Made by a program: the position numbers and the translations under genes. The notes beneath the pieces are model-generated. The model ran no database searches. It was not told the origin of the DNA and saw only the letters and a list, made by a program, of their open reading frames with translations. From contig JAOTTS010000001.1 in assembly GCA_029864335.1 (NCBI GenBank), positions 59,594 to 123,593 of the forward strand: a stretch of DNA of 64,000 nt, given 5' to 3'. Position 1 is the first letter of the stretch, and every line of letters starts with the position of its first letter. Positions 36,383 through 44,590 of the stretch are shown piece by piece. The DNA comes from Candidatus Nitrosopumilus sp. Lineage in GTDB: Archaea; Thermoproteota; Nitrososphaeria; Nitrososphaerales; Nitrosopumilaceae.

Positions 36383-36973
36383 TCATTTAGAGTTGATTGT
36401 ATCTGGATCATTGTTTCCTGGCAAATATTTGTCACCTAAATGCTCTTTCATTTTATCATCAAATTCTTCTTGTAAACGGATAAGGTATATTTCAGCTTCT
36501 GTCTCATCATCTGGAATTCCTGTATCTACATCATAATTGAAACCTGTTGCAAGATGATAAAATTCCTCAAAGAATTCTTTGCAGTCAATTACATCTGCAT
36601 TGGAATCTATTGAAACAACCAAACAGTTGTCTTCAACTCTAAAATTAAGGCAAACCTCCTCTTCAATCACAATATCTGCCATTACGGCCATGAGGTATGG
36701 GATATGCTGATTCTCGAGCCTGTCCTGGCCTTTATTTGCTATCCATAATTCGTTTCCATTTATCAAATTATCAAAAGTTCGAACAGTTACATCCCTAATC
36801 TCCGAATCAGTAAATGCTAATTTTGATTTCCATGATTGCGCACCATAATTTCCTAGTTCGGCATAAACAACATCAAATCTTTGGTTTTCATTTATCTGCT
36901 CAAATTCCCATACCTGCTTGTTAGTCCACATAGGTGAAGACGCCTCAATTAATTTTCTTGTTCTGTGATCCAA
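36383..36973 (-). CDS. Hypothetical protein
   Basis: 196 residues, ATG start, acidic. NEPARTS-like domain not recognised; contains VTVRTFDNLINGNELWIANK, LENQHIPYLMAVMADIVIEE and VEDNCLVVSIDSNADVIDCK. No membrane segment. Probably cotranscribed with the winged-helix-like gene 33 bases downstream. Confidence 0.65.
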   Translation of the reverse strand: MDHRTRKLIEASSPMWTNKQVWEFEQINENQRFDVVYAELGNYGAQSWKSKLAFTDSEIRDVTVRTFDNLINGNELWIANKGQDRLENQHIPYLMAVMADIVIEEEVCLNFRVEDNCLVVSIDSNADVIDCKEFFEEFYHLATGFNYDVDTGIPDDETEAEIYLIRLQEEFDDKMKEHLGDKYLPGNNDPDTINSK

Positions 36974-37014
36974 CGAACATTTTTTATTATTCTGATGTTT
37001 ATTCCTATCTTAAA

Positions 37015-37218
37015 CTAACTAATTCCTGATTTGAGGTATTCTAGTGTGCATTCAGCAAGTTCTTTGTCTGAATGCTTTTTTATGTCATGTTTACAATTTG
37101 GGCAATTACCTGTTTGTTCTTCATCATATTCATCCCCAACTTGTTTCATACAACATTCCATTAATTCTGATGTAGAGTGAGATTCCATCAAAAGTTTACA
37201 TGTGGGACATTCAGTCAA
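37015..37218 (-). CDS. Zinc protein with duplicated CxxC-HS-C module
   Basis: 67 residues made of two copies of one motif: CPTCKLLMESHSTSELMECC and CPNCKHDIKKHSDKELAECT. Each has Cys-x2-Cys, a His-Ser turn, then Glu-Leu-x-Glu-Cys, a complete zinc site per copy. An internal duplication. ATG start. Confidence 0.7.
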   Translation of the reverse strand: MTECPTCKLLMESHSTSELMECCMKQVGDEYDEEQTGNCPNCKHDIKKHSDKELAECTLEYLKSGIS

Positions 37219-37280
37219 TTACAAATTTTGTCTTTATTTGATTATTAATAAATTATATTTAATTTCTCTGAAGCATTATT

Positions 37281-37535
37281 GTGAATCTAGTTGATAAATT
37301 CAAAAACAAATTACGATGTACTTGTAATGATGTGGTGACTTTTGAAATAATTGATGACATTGAATGTGACTGGGGAAATCATTTGGTAATACAGTGTCCT
37401 AATTGTGAAGAACTTTTTAGTATAGATAATCAATGTCCTGCTTTTCAAAATATCTCAAAATTAGAAAATTCTAACACAGGATTGTATTCAAAAGATGAAC
37501 TTGAGAATTACGTCTCTCATTCACATCCAAATTGA
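37281..37535 (+). CDS. Small zinc-ribbon protein
   Basis: 84 residues. CTCNDVVTFEIIDD and VIQCPNCEELFSIDNQC supply a split zinc ribbon; acidic C-terminal part. GTG start. Divergent from the duplicated zinc gene at 37218. Confidence 0.6.
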   Translation: MNLVDKFKNKLRCTCNDVVTFEIIDDIECDWGNHLVIQCPNCEELFSIDNQCPAFQNISKLENSNTGLYSKDELENYVSHSHPN

Positions 37536-37745
37536 AATCTTTTGGCCACAGATGACTTGGTTATCAATGTCGTATCAGATCACCAACATTCCAGATTATC
37601 CATGGCAATATTTTTGATTTTAAAGTATACTTAAAATAAAAAAAAGTATGTAAAAATTGATTCATGCAATCAAAAGATTAACTCTATGAATTTACTAATT
37701 TTTCTATATACAGTCCTAGGTGCTGATATGATTCTTGCTTAGGTA

Positions 37746-38250
37746 ATGAGTGGAATTTTTGTGATTTTTATAGTAATAGGCATAATTGGATTTGCAGGGT
37801 ATACTGATATTTTGCCATTTGATATTAGTAACAAATCTGTCAAATTAACACCAACAGTTGAGAATATTCAGCAAATTTCCAATGTTTTGGGGGGAGTGAA
37901 AATCAGATGATTAATTATTCATTTTACGATGTTCTTCAAATCTCAGACAAGTAATTCAATAAATGCATTAAAAAAAGCAATTACTACATAGGAATCTAAT
38001 AATTCACAATGATTTACTGAATCAGAAAATCATAATTGAGAACAAGTAGCAAGAATATTTTTTGCCAATACAAACTGGGCTTGTAACATGTAATTCTGTT
38101 TTATTTTGAATTCTAAGTCATTGTGTGTTGAATATCTCAATTGGCGCTGTTGGTTACAATGATGATTTTATGGAAAATGATTAGAATATGATTGCCAACA
38201 TTTTGATGCATGAAATTGGCCATGCAATCCTAACTTCAAAATTTCACAAT
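37746..38250 (+). pseudogene. Decayed membrane-anchored metalloprotease
   Basis: From ATG 37746 a 54-residue frame starts with a hydrophobic helix (GIFVIFIVIGIIGFAGYTDI) and stops at 37910. Further on, after many stops, NISIGAVGYNDDFMEND and NILMHEIGHAILTSKFHNN appear, the latter a zinc-protease HExxH helix. I read this as a protease gene of the same kind as 39834, now decayed. The small N-terminal frame might survive as a membrane peptide. Confidence 0.5.
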
Positions 38251-38252
38251 AA

Positions 38253-38330
38253 TTATCCAAATAATAAAATAAATCCAACTGCTAAAGCTGCAACTGAGAT
38301 TCCCATAGTGATGTAAAATCTAGTATTCAT
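38253..38330 (-). CDS. Tiny single-helix membrane peptide
   Basis: 25 residues from ATG 38330: MNTRFY then ITMGISVAALAVGFILLFG. One membrane helix with a short positively charged N-terminus. Lies antisense to the end of the decayed protease. Confidence 0.4.
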   Translation of the reverse strand: MNTRFYITMGISVAALAVGFILLFG

Positions 38331-38444
38331 CGATGATCCTAAATTCTTCTAAAATTAATAGGTAATCCAGACTTGGGAAAGTAATTCACGGATGCATACA
38401 GATGGAATTAAAAGTGGACATGTCAGAAAATTATGTCGGTTCGT

Positions 38445-38496
38445 AACTGTTGGAAGAACCTGAAATCAATTATGGAGTAGGAAATTTCTAAACTGA
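38445..38496 (+). repeat. Copy 1 of a 52-base duplicated gene tail
   Basis: Matches 41307-41358 at 44 of 52 bases. Both copies can be read LLEEPEINY followed by NF and a stop (copy 2 has an extra stop). Looks like the 3' end of a gene that was duplicated and then decayed. The rest of 38331-39271 shows only the small membrane peptide at 38579. Confidence 0.55.
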
Positions 38497-38578
38497 TTTT
38501 GATTTTTTGGATGATAGCGTTTTCTTTCTAGTTTTTAACGAGGAATTATTGGAGAAAGTATCAGTTAACAAGGTATTA

Positions 38579-38665
38579 TCATTTAAAGTATGCCAGATAA
38601 GACAAGATTATCGCAAAGATAGTAACCCCAAATCCAATTGGACTTAACATGTATTCTAGTCGCAA
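38579..38665 (-). CDS. Tiny single-helix membrane peptide
   Basis: 28 residues from TTG 38665: MRLEYMLSP then IGFGVTIFAIILSYLAYFK. Typical one-helix microprotein; start could be the internal ATG. Confidence 0.4.
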   Translation of the reverse strand: MRLEYMLSPIGFGVTIFAIILSYLAYFK

Positions 38666-39271
38666 AAATCACTATTTTGAGTTCAGAGTGTAAAATGTTT
38701 GATTATCTTCAGATTTTTTATCACTTGGCATCTCTAGGAAATACTATGTTATTATAAAAAAAGTCTGAATTTACTTTTGGTTCAAACAAGAGCCATCAAA
38801 CTTTCTTTTTTCTAATTACTTCTCTTAGTTTCGTTTTGCTTTTTTTAATTCATGTCGAGGAGACATACTGAGAAGAATAACACCAACAACAAAACCGATA
38901 ATGGTTTTGTATTTACGCTTTTCTTCATTATCTGAAATTACTTTTTCTGAAGACAACGACTAAATTCTAATTCTTTGTTTTTCGAACTGTTTAATTTTTG
39001 TAGAAAAAACAAACAAACGTTAAGAATTTACAGAGCACGTTCTTGTATCAGTTTGACACAATCATGTTATGGTATATTCTACTGCATTGTATTTTGCATC
39101 ACACTTTGATAGGTTGACTGAAGAATTACTCTCTAGCTTTGGTATAAAACAAAAATTACAAAAAAATAGCATCAATCTAAATAAAATCAAAGATTAGATT
39201 CTAATCCTTTCTTTTTTCAATTGTGAATTTAGTACACCTACCTCAAGTAACTCATACCATGCTTTCTGTCA

Positions 39272-39770
39272 ATGGCAAGAACAATACTTTATGGAACAAT
39301 TGTTGCTGGTTTGTTAGTTGGTGCTAGTACCTTTGCAAATACAGAATTCCACATGTAGAAGATAGTCAACTTTTTGAACTCATTATGGAGCTTGAAACAC
39401 AAATAATTTCATTGCAAAACCAGCTACTAATTATTCAATTAGTACCCGATCCGCAAGGTCTACAAGGAGATTCTGACCCACAAGGTCCCCCAGGCCCACT
39501 TGGACCATCTACAACATACATCATGCATGATTTTGGAAGTGATGGAACATATTCGATAGGAAACACAATTCTGGAAGTAGAATGTTTACTTGGGGATATA
39601 GCTACTGGTGGAGGAGCAGGCCACTTGGCGGAACACTTGTAGCTTCACGTCCAATTCCAGCACAGGGCAATCCAGCTGAACCTTCAGCATTTCCTCCAAC
39701 AGGTGGGAGTGCAATAATCAGTGGTTCCTCTGCTGGTGATATATGGGTTGTATGTTTGGATGAACCATAA
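39272..39770 (+). pseudogene. Secreted collagen-like protein gene, two frameshifts
   Basis: ATG 39272 starts a signal-like segment (MARTILYGTIVAGLLVGAST). After one frame change comes FELIMELETQIISLQNQLL, a Gly-X-Y stretch (GPPGPLGPS preceded by DPQGLQGDSDPQ), and a globular start (GTYSIGNTILEVECLLGDI). After a second frame change it ends LVASRPIPAQGNPAEPSAF and GSSAGDIWVVCLDEP. All parts belong to one surface protein with a C-terminal beta domain. Confidence 0.65.
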
Positions 39771-39833
39771 CTTCAAAATCTCTTTTTCTTTTTTATACAT
39801 AGTCTTTATTAGAATTCTTTACAATGTTTAATT

Positions 39834-40472
39834 ATGAATATAATGTGTGAGTTAAAGTCAGAAATCAACGAGATAGAGTTTCATGAGAACATTGAGGGAG
39901 TTGACGAATGGCCACACTCCTGGCCAAAAGGTGAGATAACATACAGACTCAACACGATTACCCAAGACATCACCAGGGAACAGCACCAGCACAGGGCAGT
40001 GACCGTAGCACTAAGAGCATGGCAACTAAGAATATCAGATTTAAAATTTAGACGGGAGAGAAACCCAGATGTTTCAGTTGACTTTGAAGTATCCTTTGAG
40101 GATCTGGCACATTTTGATAACAAAAAAGGTGTACTAGCCCATGCATACTTTCCAGGACAGGGAGACGTCTCAGGGGATTGCCACATAAATGATGATTGGA
40201 ACTGGGTGACATCATCGAAATACCAGACATTATCAAAACCACCACTCATCCCGATATTGATTCACGAGTTTGGCCACTCCCTAGGATTACGACATGACAC
40301 CACAGAAACACAAAGCATCATGTATCCATCATTTGACTTGGGACAAAAGAAAAACAAATTGCACCAGAACGACATTGACAGAATACAAGAAAGATACGGT
40401 GCAAGAAAACTATCCCAGAGAATCATAGATTATTTCCAGAACAGGCGGGACATGGCATGGGACTTTGAATGA
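39834..40472 (+). CDS. Matrixin-like zinc metalloprotease without signal peptide
   Basis: 212 residues. The catalytic helix reads ILIHEFGHSLGLRHD (HExxHxxGxxH) and the Met-turn TQSIMYPSF follows, the metzincin signature. Upstream is the matrixin start pattern (WPKGEITYRLNTITQDITRE, then AVTVALRAWQ). No signal peptide or membrane helix is visible, so it may act inside the cell or be exported otherwise. Base composition is richer in G and C than the flanks, hinting at transfer. ATG start, or the ATG four codons on. Confidence 0.85.
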   Translation: MNIMCELKSEINEIEFHENIEGVDEWPHSWPKGEITYRLNTITQDITREQHQHRAVTVALRAWQLRISDLKFRRERNPDVSVDFEVSFEDLAHFDNKKGVLAHAYFPGQGDVSGDCHINDDWNWVTSSKYQTLSKPPLIPILIHEFGHSLGLRHDTTETQSIMYPSFDLGQKKNKLHQNDIDRIQERYGARKLSQRIIDYFQNRRDMAWDFE

Positions 40473-40603
40473 CATCAATTGATAATAAAGTAGACATTGA
40501 GAGAATCATTGCAATTTTATCAAATGGCGCAACACTATCTTCATCAATTAGAGAATTCAAGGTTGGAGAATCAAACTATCTAAAATATTACGAGCCAGGA
40601 TGA
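40469..40603 (+). CDS. Small helix-turn-helix-like protein coupled to the protease
   Basis: 44 residues; its ATG overlaps the protease stop (ATGA). IERIIAILSNGATLSSSIRE then FKVGESNYLKYYE could form a helix-turn-helix. Coupling suggests a regulator or inhibitor of the protease (inference). Confidence 0.5.
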   Translation: MTSIDNKVDIERIIAILSNGATLSSSIREFKVGESNYLKYYEPG

Positions 40604-40625
40604 TGATTAGATAAGCAAAATAGTA

Positions 40626-40761
40626 TTAATTCTTCTGAGGAATAATCAGACATCTTCGTTTGCTTTTACACGTAGTACATTTTAGCACCAATTTCATACT
40701 GCTTGGTTTCTTTGAAAAAAGTCCCACAATCGATACAAACGCGCAGATCAATGTCTTCCAT
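40626..40761 (-). pseudogene. Frameshifted zinc-ribbon microprotein
   Basis: From ATG 40761: MEDIDLRVCIDCGTFFKETK to residue 31, where a stop occurs. Skipping one base in or near AAAATGTACTACG gives CTTCKSKRRCLIIPQKN and a stop at 40626, restoring a four-Cys ribbon. Either a one-base insertion or a genuinely short protein. Confidence 0.45.
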
Positions 40762-40905
40762 ATTGAATTATCGACTACCTTTGAATAGATTATCTTTTGG
40801 TTTTTTACGACATTGTGTTAATGAGTTTCGTTAGAAGATTGAAGTGAAACCTGATCATGATATCTATTGGAAAGACCTTTCAATAATGTTTTTGAAGAAA
40901 TCTCC

Positions 40906-41085
40906 ATGAGGAGTTTTTTTAAAAAGTTTACTGGAGACAGTACACGTGGCAGACCATGTAATGATTGTGGACATGTTGAAATTTCCCATCATTTGAAAGT
41001 ATTAGAACCTGAGCATGACAAGCCTTACAATAATGAGGCCATTCGAGCAAATTGTAAAGAATGTAGTTGTAAGCAATTTCGATGA
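40906..41085 (+). CDS. Small zinc-ribbon protein
   Basis: 59 residues from ATG 40906 (a longer TTG frame begins at 40867). CNDCGHVEISHHLKVLEPEH then NCKECSCKQFR: two CxxC groups plus His, a zinc ribbon. Function unknown. Confidence 0.6.
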   Translation: MRSFFKKFTGDSTRGRPCNDCGHVEISHHLKVLEPEHDKPYNNEAIRANCKECSCKQFR

Positions 41086-41306
41086 GATTTCTGATTGATT
41101 TAGTGATTCAGGTAGTAAACGAACTAAGCCCCAGCTAAATTTTTTGCTTGAAATTGAAAAATGAGAACCAAGTCCATACAAAATCCCGGTTAGTTTCCTT
41201 TAGAGTTTTTCACTCAAGGGGTAGAGGTGAACTTATTCTCAATATTACTATGGAATTATAAAACTTAAGTATATCTATGAATTTATCATAAAATTCTCTT
41301 CGATAC

Positions 41307-41358
41307 AACTCTTAGAAGAACCAGAGATCAATTATAGTCTATGAAATTTCTAAACTGA
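41307..41358 (+). repeat. Copy 2 of the 52-base duplicated gene tail
   Basis: Partner of 38445-38496 (44 of 52 bases identical). Reads IQLLEEPEINYSL then a stop. The surrounding 41086-41364 stretch has no intact gene. Confidence 0.55.
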
Positions 41359-41364
41359 CCATTT

Positions 41365-41457
41365 CTACCTAAGAGTGAATTGACAATGAGAACATACCTT
41401 ATGTTCATCTGTGGAATACTCTAAACCACAATTTGAACAAACAACAAAAACTTCCAT
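41365..41457 (-). CDS. Tiny zinc-ribbon protein
   Basis: 30 residues from ATG: VVCSNCGLEYSTDEHKVCSH then CQFTLR. Two CxxC pairs, the minimum zinc ribbon. Confidence 0.5.
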   Translation of the reverse strand: MEVFVVCSNCGLEYSTDEHKVCSHCQFTLR

Positions 41458-41585
41458 GTATACTAGGCCAAACCGAGGTCATAAAAACCTCTCAAATGCA
41501 GGTCTAAACATTTTTGATTTGTTTGATCCCATAGATGATTAATTTCGAAGGCCAAACTCAAATACTATGGCAAGAATCATACACC

Positions 41586-41822
41586 ATGCCAAAATTTCTA
41601 GACTCTCATGAACTTTCTGGACTTAGAAAGGAACAATTCTAACATGCAGTAAGTTCCTCTGCTGGTGAATTTGGCGTCACAGCATCGGCAGTATTTTATA
41701 ACGACAAAGAGAACAAGCTGTTTTGCGTTTGTGAAGGCCCAGATAAGGAGTCAATCAAGAAACATCATGAGAAATTGAATCTAATATGCGATTTTATTAC
41801 TGAGGTTGATGAAGTCTCTTAG
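41586..41822 (+). pseudogene. DUF4242 (nickel-binding-type) protein gene with in-frame TAA
   Basis: ATG 41586: MPKFLDSHELSGLRKEQF, then TAA at codon 19 (41640-41642), then in the same frame AVSSSAGEFGVTASAVFYND, CVCEGPDKESIKKHHEKLN and a tag stop at 41822. This is the DUF4242 ferredoxin-like fold seen in small nickel-binding proteins. One base change makes the stop. 41823-42128 holds no credible gene. Confidence 0.65.
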
Positions 41823-42128
41823 ATACGAATTATTTTTCTTTTTTCTAAAACTAGTATTTTTACTCCTAACAGGATTTGGTTTAGAAGTAAATATCTTGAC
41901 AAAATTAATAGTTTAGAATATGAAAGCAAGCATGTTTGAAATCCTTTTGCTTCGACTCTTTGGGAGTTACAGTCAGATATCAAACAAGCAAACATCTTGC
42001 TTTCATTATTTCTAATAATTACAATCTTCAAAAGTTCTTAAAATAAAACATGTCTTGAATTTTAATCAAAATGGGTTGAAAAAATGATCTAATTCTCATT
42101 TTTTAAAAACAGAGTATCTATTTGCAAA

Positions 42129-42272
42129 TTATGTCACTTCAGGCATGAGGATGTTCAAACTGCATACAGTTTCTTTGTCTTCTACGCCTAATGCACGTGG
42201 ATCATCCATTTGATGATATTCATACGTTTGCCTTAACCGGTCATCCCTTAGAATTCGTTTATCGTCAAACAT
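42129..42272 (-). CDS. Small hypothetical protein
   Basis: 47 residues from ATG: MFDDKRILRDDRLRQTYEYH, then MDDPRALGVEDKETVCSLNI. Charged, no known domain. Confidence 0.5.
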   Translation of the reverse strand: MFDDKRILRDDRLRQTYEYHQMDDPRALGVEDKETVCSLNILMPEVT

Positions 42273-42320
42273 TTTTCTTTAACAATAAATTTTTCAGTCT
42301 TGGAATCTATCTATAATTAG

Positions 42321-42518
42321 TTGATCATCAAATGCAAGGGAATCCAAAAAAATCACAAATTTGAGAACTGTGAGTTTATTCATGCGGGAAATTGGAGGGA
42401 TTCAGAATTATTTGTTCATCAAAAATTTCACAAATCTTTGGAGAATGATAATTATTCTTGGTTTGGCTTTGATGCTTATCAGCCATTTGGTAAATTCAGT
42501 GGGCGTGATGGGAAGTAA
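42321..42518 (+). CDS. Small hypothetical protein
   Basis: 65 residues from TTG; contains KCKGIQKNHKFENCEFIHAG and aromatic-rich YSWFGFDAYQPFGKF. Not recognised; start uncertain. Confidence 0.4.
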   Translation: MIIKCKGIQKNHKFENCEFIHAGNWRDSELFVHQKFHKSLENDNYSWFGFDAYQPFGKFSGRDGK

Positions 42519-42608
42519 ATGTGATGCTATTTAATGATCATTTCATTTTATTATTATATTATAAGCAAAAATCTCAATAATTTTATCCTCTGATGAAAGG
42601 GGTATATT

Positions 42609-43142
42609 GTGAGTGAAAATGATGTTGTTGGTTGGACACATAAGACATTTCTCAAATGGTCTGATTTTAAAGCAGAATCTAACCCTGCAGCATTTGAAGA
42701 TTCTCACAGTGTAATAAAATATAGATTCACATGGACAATAAATTCTGAAAAAATTGATGAACAAATAATGTTTCTAATTGAAGATATTCATCTTTATGTA
42801 GAATTCTTTCCTTATCTCTCTTGGTTTAGGATTTCACAAAATACCGAGAATTTGTTAAAACATGAACAAGGTCATTTTGATCTAGCTGAATTAGTAAAAC
42901 GTGAAAATATTCATATTTTACAGAATACATTTTATGGCAAACATTTTCCTACAAGAGGCCAAAATGAAGATCAGCAAAAACAATTTGCAAAAGAAGATTC
43001 AGGGATAATGATTATAAAAGAAGTTGAAAAATTAGAGGCGATTTTAGATAAACGACGTGAAGAATATGATGCCCAAACAGAATTTGGTCAAAATGCTCAG
43101 AAACAATCAGAATATGATTCAATATTTGAAAAATTAAGATAA
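42609..43142 (+). CDS. DUF922-like predicted zinc protease
   Basis: 177 residues. The core motif NLLKHEQGHFDLAELVKREN (HExxH type, with downstream Glu) is that of DUF922, a family predicted to be zinc-dependent proteases. N-terminal part WTHKTFLKWSDFKAESNPAA is also family-like. No signal peptide. GTG start. Confidence 0.7.
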   Translation: MSENDVVGWTHKTFLKWSDFKAESNPAAFEDSHSVIKYRFTWTINSEKIDEQIMFLIEDIHLYVEFFPYLSWFRISQNTENLLKHEQGHFDLAELVKRENIHILQNTFYGKHFPTRGQNEDQQKQFAKEDSGIMIIKEVEKLEAILDKRREEYDAQTEFGQNAQKQSEYDSIFEKLR

Positions 43143-43241
43143 CGGATTTTTATCAATTGTTCCCATATTAGAAATTCACATCAATTATTTATTAAATTAA
43201 AATTTCATTAACATGTATGCAATCTATGTGAATTATTAGGA

Positions 43242-43502
43242 TTATTTTTCAATAAGTTTACTTTCAGGAATAGAATTGATGTAGTTTACTAAACTTCGAT
43301 AATATTTTAAATGAAAATCCAAGTCTCGGATTTCTGTTTGTTTTAGTTCTTCAAGTTCAGGTCCGAAATCTCTAGTATCTGTTTGAATTTGGTTTAATAT
43401 GTTTTCATTTACCTCTATCATGTGAAATAAGCTATGAAGAACTTCGGTTTTTGTGAGTGTTCTATCACATGATTTTTGCAGTATTCTTTCAATCCAATCC
43501 AT
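43242..43502 (-). CDS. Hypothetical helical protein
   Basis: 86 residues, ATG start, all helical and acidic: WIERILQKSCDRTLTKTEVL, LEELKQTEIRDLDFHLKYY. No known family. Confidence 0.55.
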   Translation of the reverse strand: MDWIERILQKSCDRTLTKTEVLHSLFHMIEVNENILNQIQTDTRDFGPELEELKQTEIRDLDFHLKYYRSLVNYINSIPESKLIEK

Positions 43503-43571
43503 ATTGATTAAAATTAAAATAATTATATCTGCCCCTGAATTGGAAAAATTCTGACCTTAGCTCTATTTTTT

Positions 43572-43721
43572 TTACTTTAGACTTGAACAATTATTTTTTT
43601 CTGCTTTCTTTTTTCTTTCCATGATTTCTTTATTTCGTTCAATATCTGAGTGAACTTCAACATGTTCGTATAGTTGTTCTTTTGATTCAAATAATTGATC
43701 GCAATAATAGCACTGATGCAT
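43572..43721 (-). CDS. Single C2H2 zinc-finger protein
   Basis: 49 residues from ATG: CYYCDQLFESKEQLYEHVEV then H, i.e. C-x2-C-x12-H-x3-H, the classic C2H2 spacing with the conserved Phe and Leu in place, and a Lys-rich helical tail. Archaeal C2H2 proteins of this size are known; DNA or RNA binding is likely. Confidence 0.65.
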   Translation of the reverse strand: MHQCYYCDQLFESKEQLYEHVEVHSDIERNKEIMERKKKAEKNNCSSLK

Positions 43722-43908
43722 TACCTCACTAAATCTATCTTGAATTAATTGTTTACCCTAAAATCTCAGAGATTTATCCCAAAGTTTGAAAAAATCTAAC
43801 GTTTTACCCTATTTGAAATAAGATATTTTTGAAAAATCTTTTTAATATTAAATAAAAAGGAAATAATCTGAACTAGATTATTAATAAATAGTTAATAACT
43901 CTATTAGT

Positions 43909-44124
43909 TTATTGTGCAAGGTCCCCAAAAGGATCTTCATGCCATTGTTCTTTGTTTAGTGAAATTATACCTGTTTCTGAACTAATGGCTCCCTATTCAG
44001 ATGCTGGTGCCAATTCTGCATCTTCTGAGACATGATTTTTTTGGTTTTCTGTACCATAAATAACTGTCCCTGCCATTGCAAGTACACCTACAGCAATACC
44101 AATGTAAATCATTCCGTTAGACAT
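43909..44124 (-). CDS. Small membrane protein, frame interrupted by TAG
   Basis: From ATG 44124: IYIGIAVGVLAMAGTVIYG, one membrane helix, then an acidic segment (TENQKNHVSEDAELAPASE) and TAG at codon 44 (43993-43995). The same frame goes on to a stop at 43909 (GAISSETGIISLNKEQW, then HEDPFGDLAQ). Either the gene ends at TAG and the tail is a remnant, or it has a nonsense mutation. Confidence 0.5.
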
Positions 44125-44185
44125 ATAGTAATTTAATCATTTTCGTATTATCAACTAAGATTTCAGTGCAATGCATTGCACATTG

Positions 44186-44503
44186 TCAATGTGTTTCTAA
44201 CTGAATCTCAGAATTGCATGAAGGAGATTTACCTGTTTGATTTTTGAAATCTTCAATTAATTTCAGTTGTAATTCTTTAGGATTCTCTGCAAACACTCTT
44301 TGGTATGAATGTGTTTTTTGCTTACATTCATTTCCTTCAAAATCAGTATCGACATATTTTGTAAATGTTTGCTCTAAATTGTTAGTTTCTCCAATGTATA
44401 TTGGCTCTTTACTCCTGTTGTATAGAACATATACTCCTGAAATTGGTTTTACAAATTTAGCACTTTCAAGCCAAACTCTCATTTTATCGTCCAATAATTC
44501 CAT
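44186..44503 (-). CDS. GIY-YIG nuclease domain protein
   Basis: 105 residues. GVYVLYNRSKEPIYIGETNN is the GIY-YIG strand pair, followed by an Arg-less helix (LEQTFTKYVDTDF); the usual catalytic Arg after YIG and a late Glu (LIEDFKNQTG) are only partly present, so activity is uncertain. Such domains cut DNA in repair, restriction or homing. Divergent from the helicase, 87 bases apart. Confidence 0.75.
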   Translation of the reverse strand: MELLDDKMRVWLESAKFVKPISGVYVLYNRSKEPIYIGETNNLEQTFTKYVDTDFEGNECKQKTHSYQRVFAENPKELQLKLIEDFKNQTGKSPSCNSEIQLETH

Positions 44504-44590
44504 GATATAAGATAGTTTTACTTCATATTAAACTAGATTACTAATTCTACGATATTACAAGAACCTTCATGCTTTTAATACTGAGAAAAA

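Noticed and set aside
41819..42031. Minus-strand open frame of 70 codons
   Set aside because: Overlaps the end of the DUF4242 remnant, no motif and no promoter or start signal; treated as noise.
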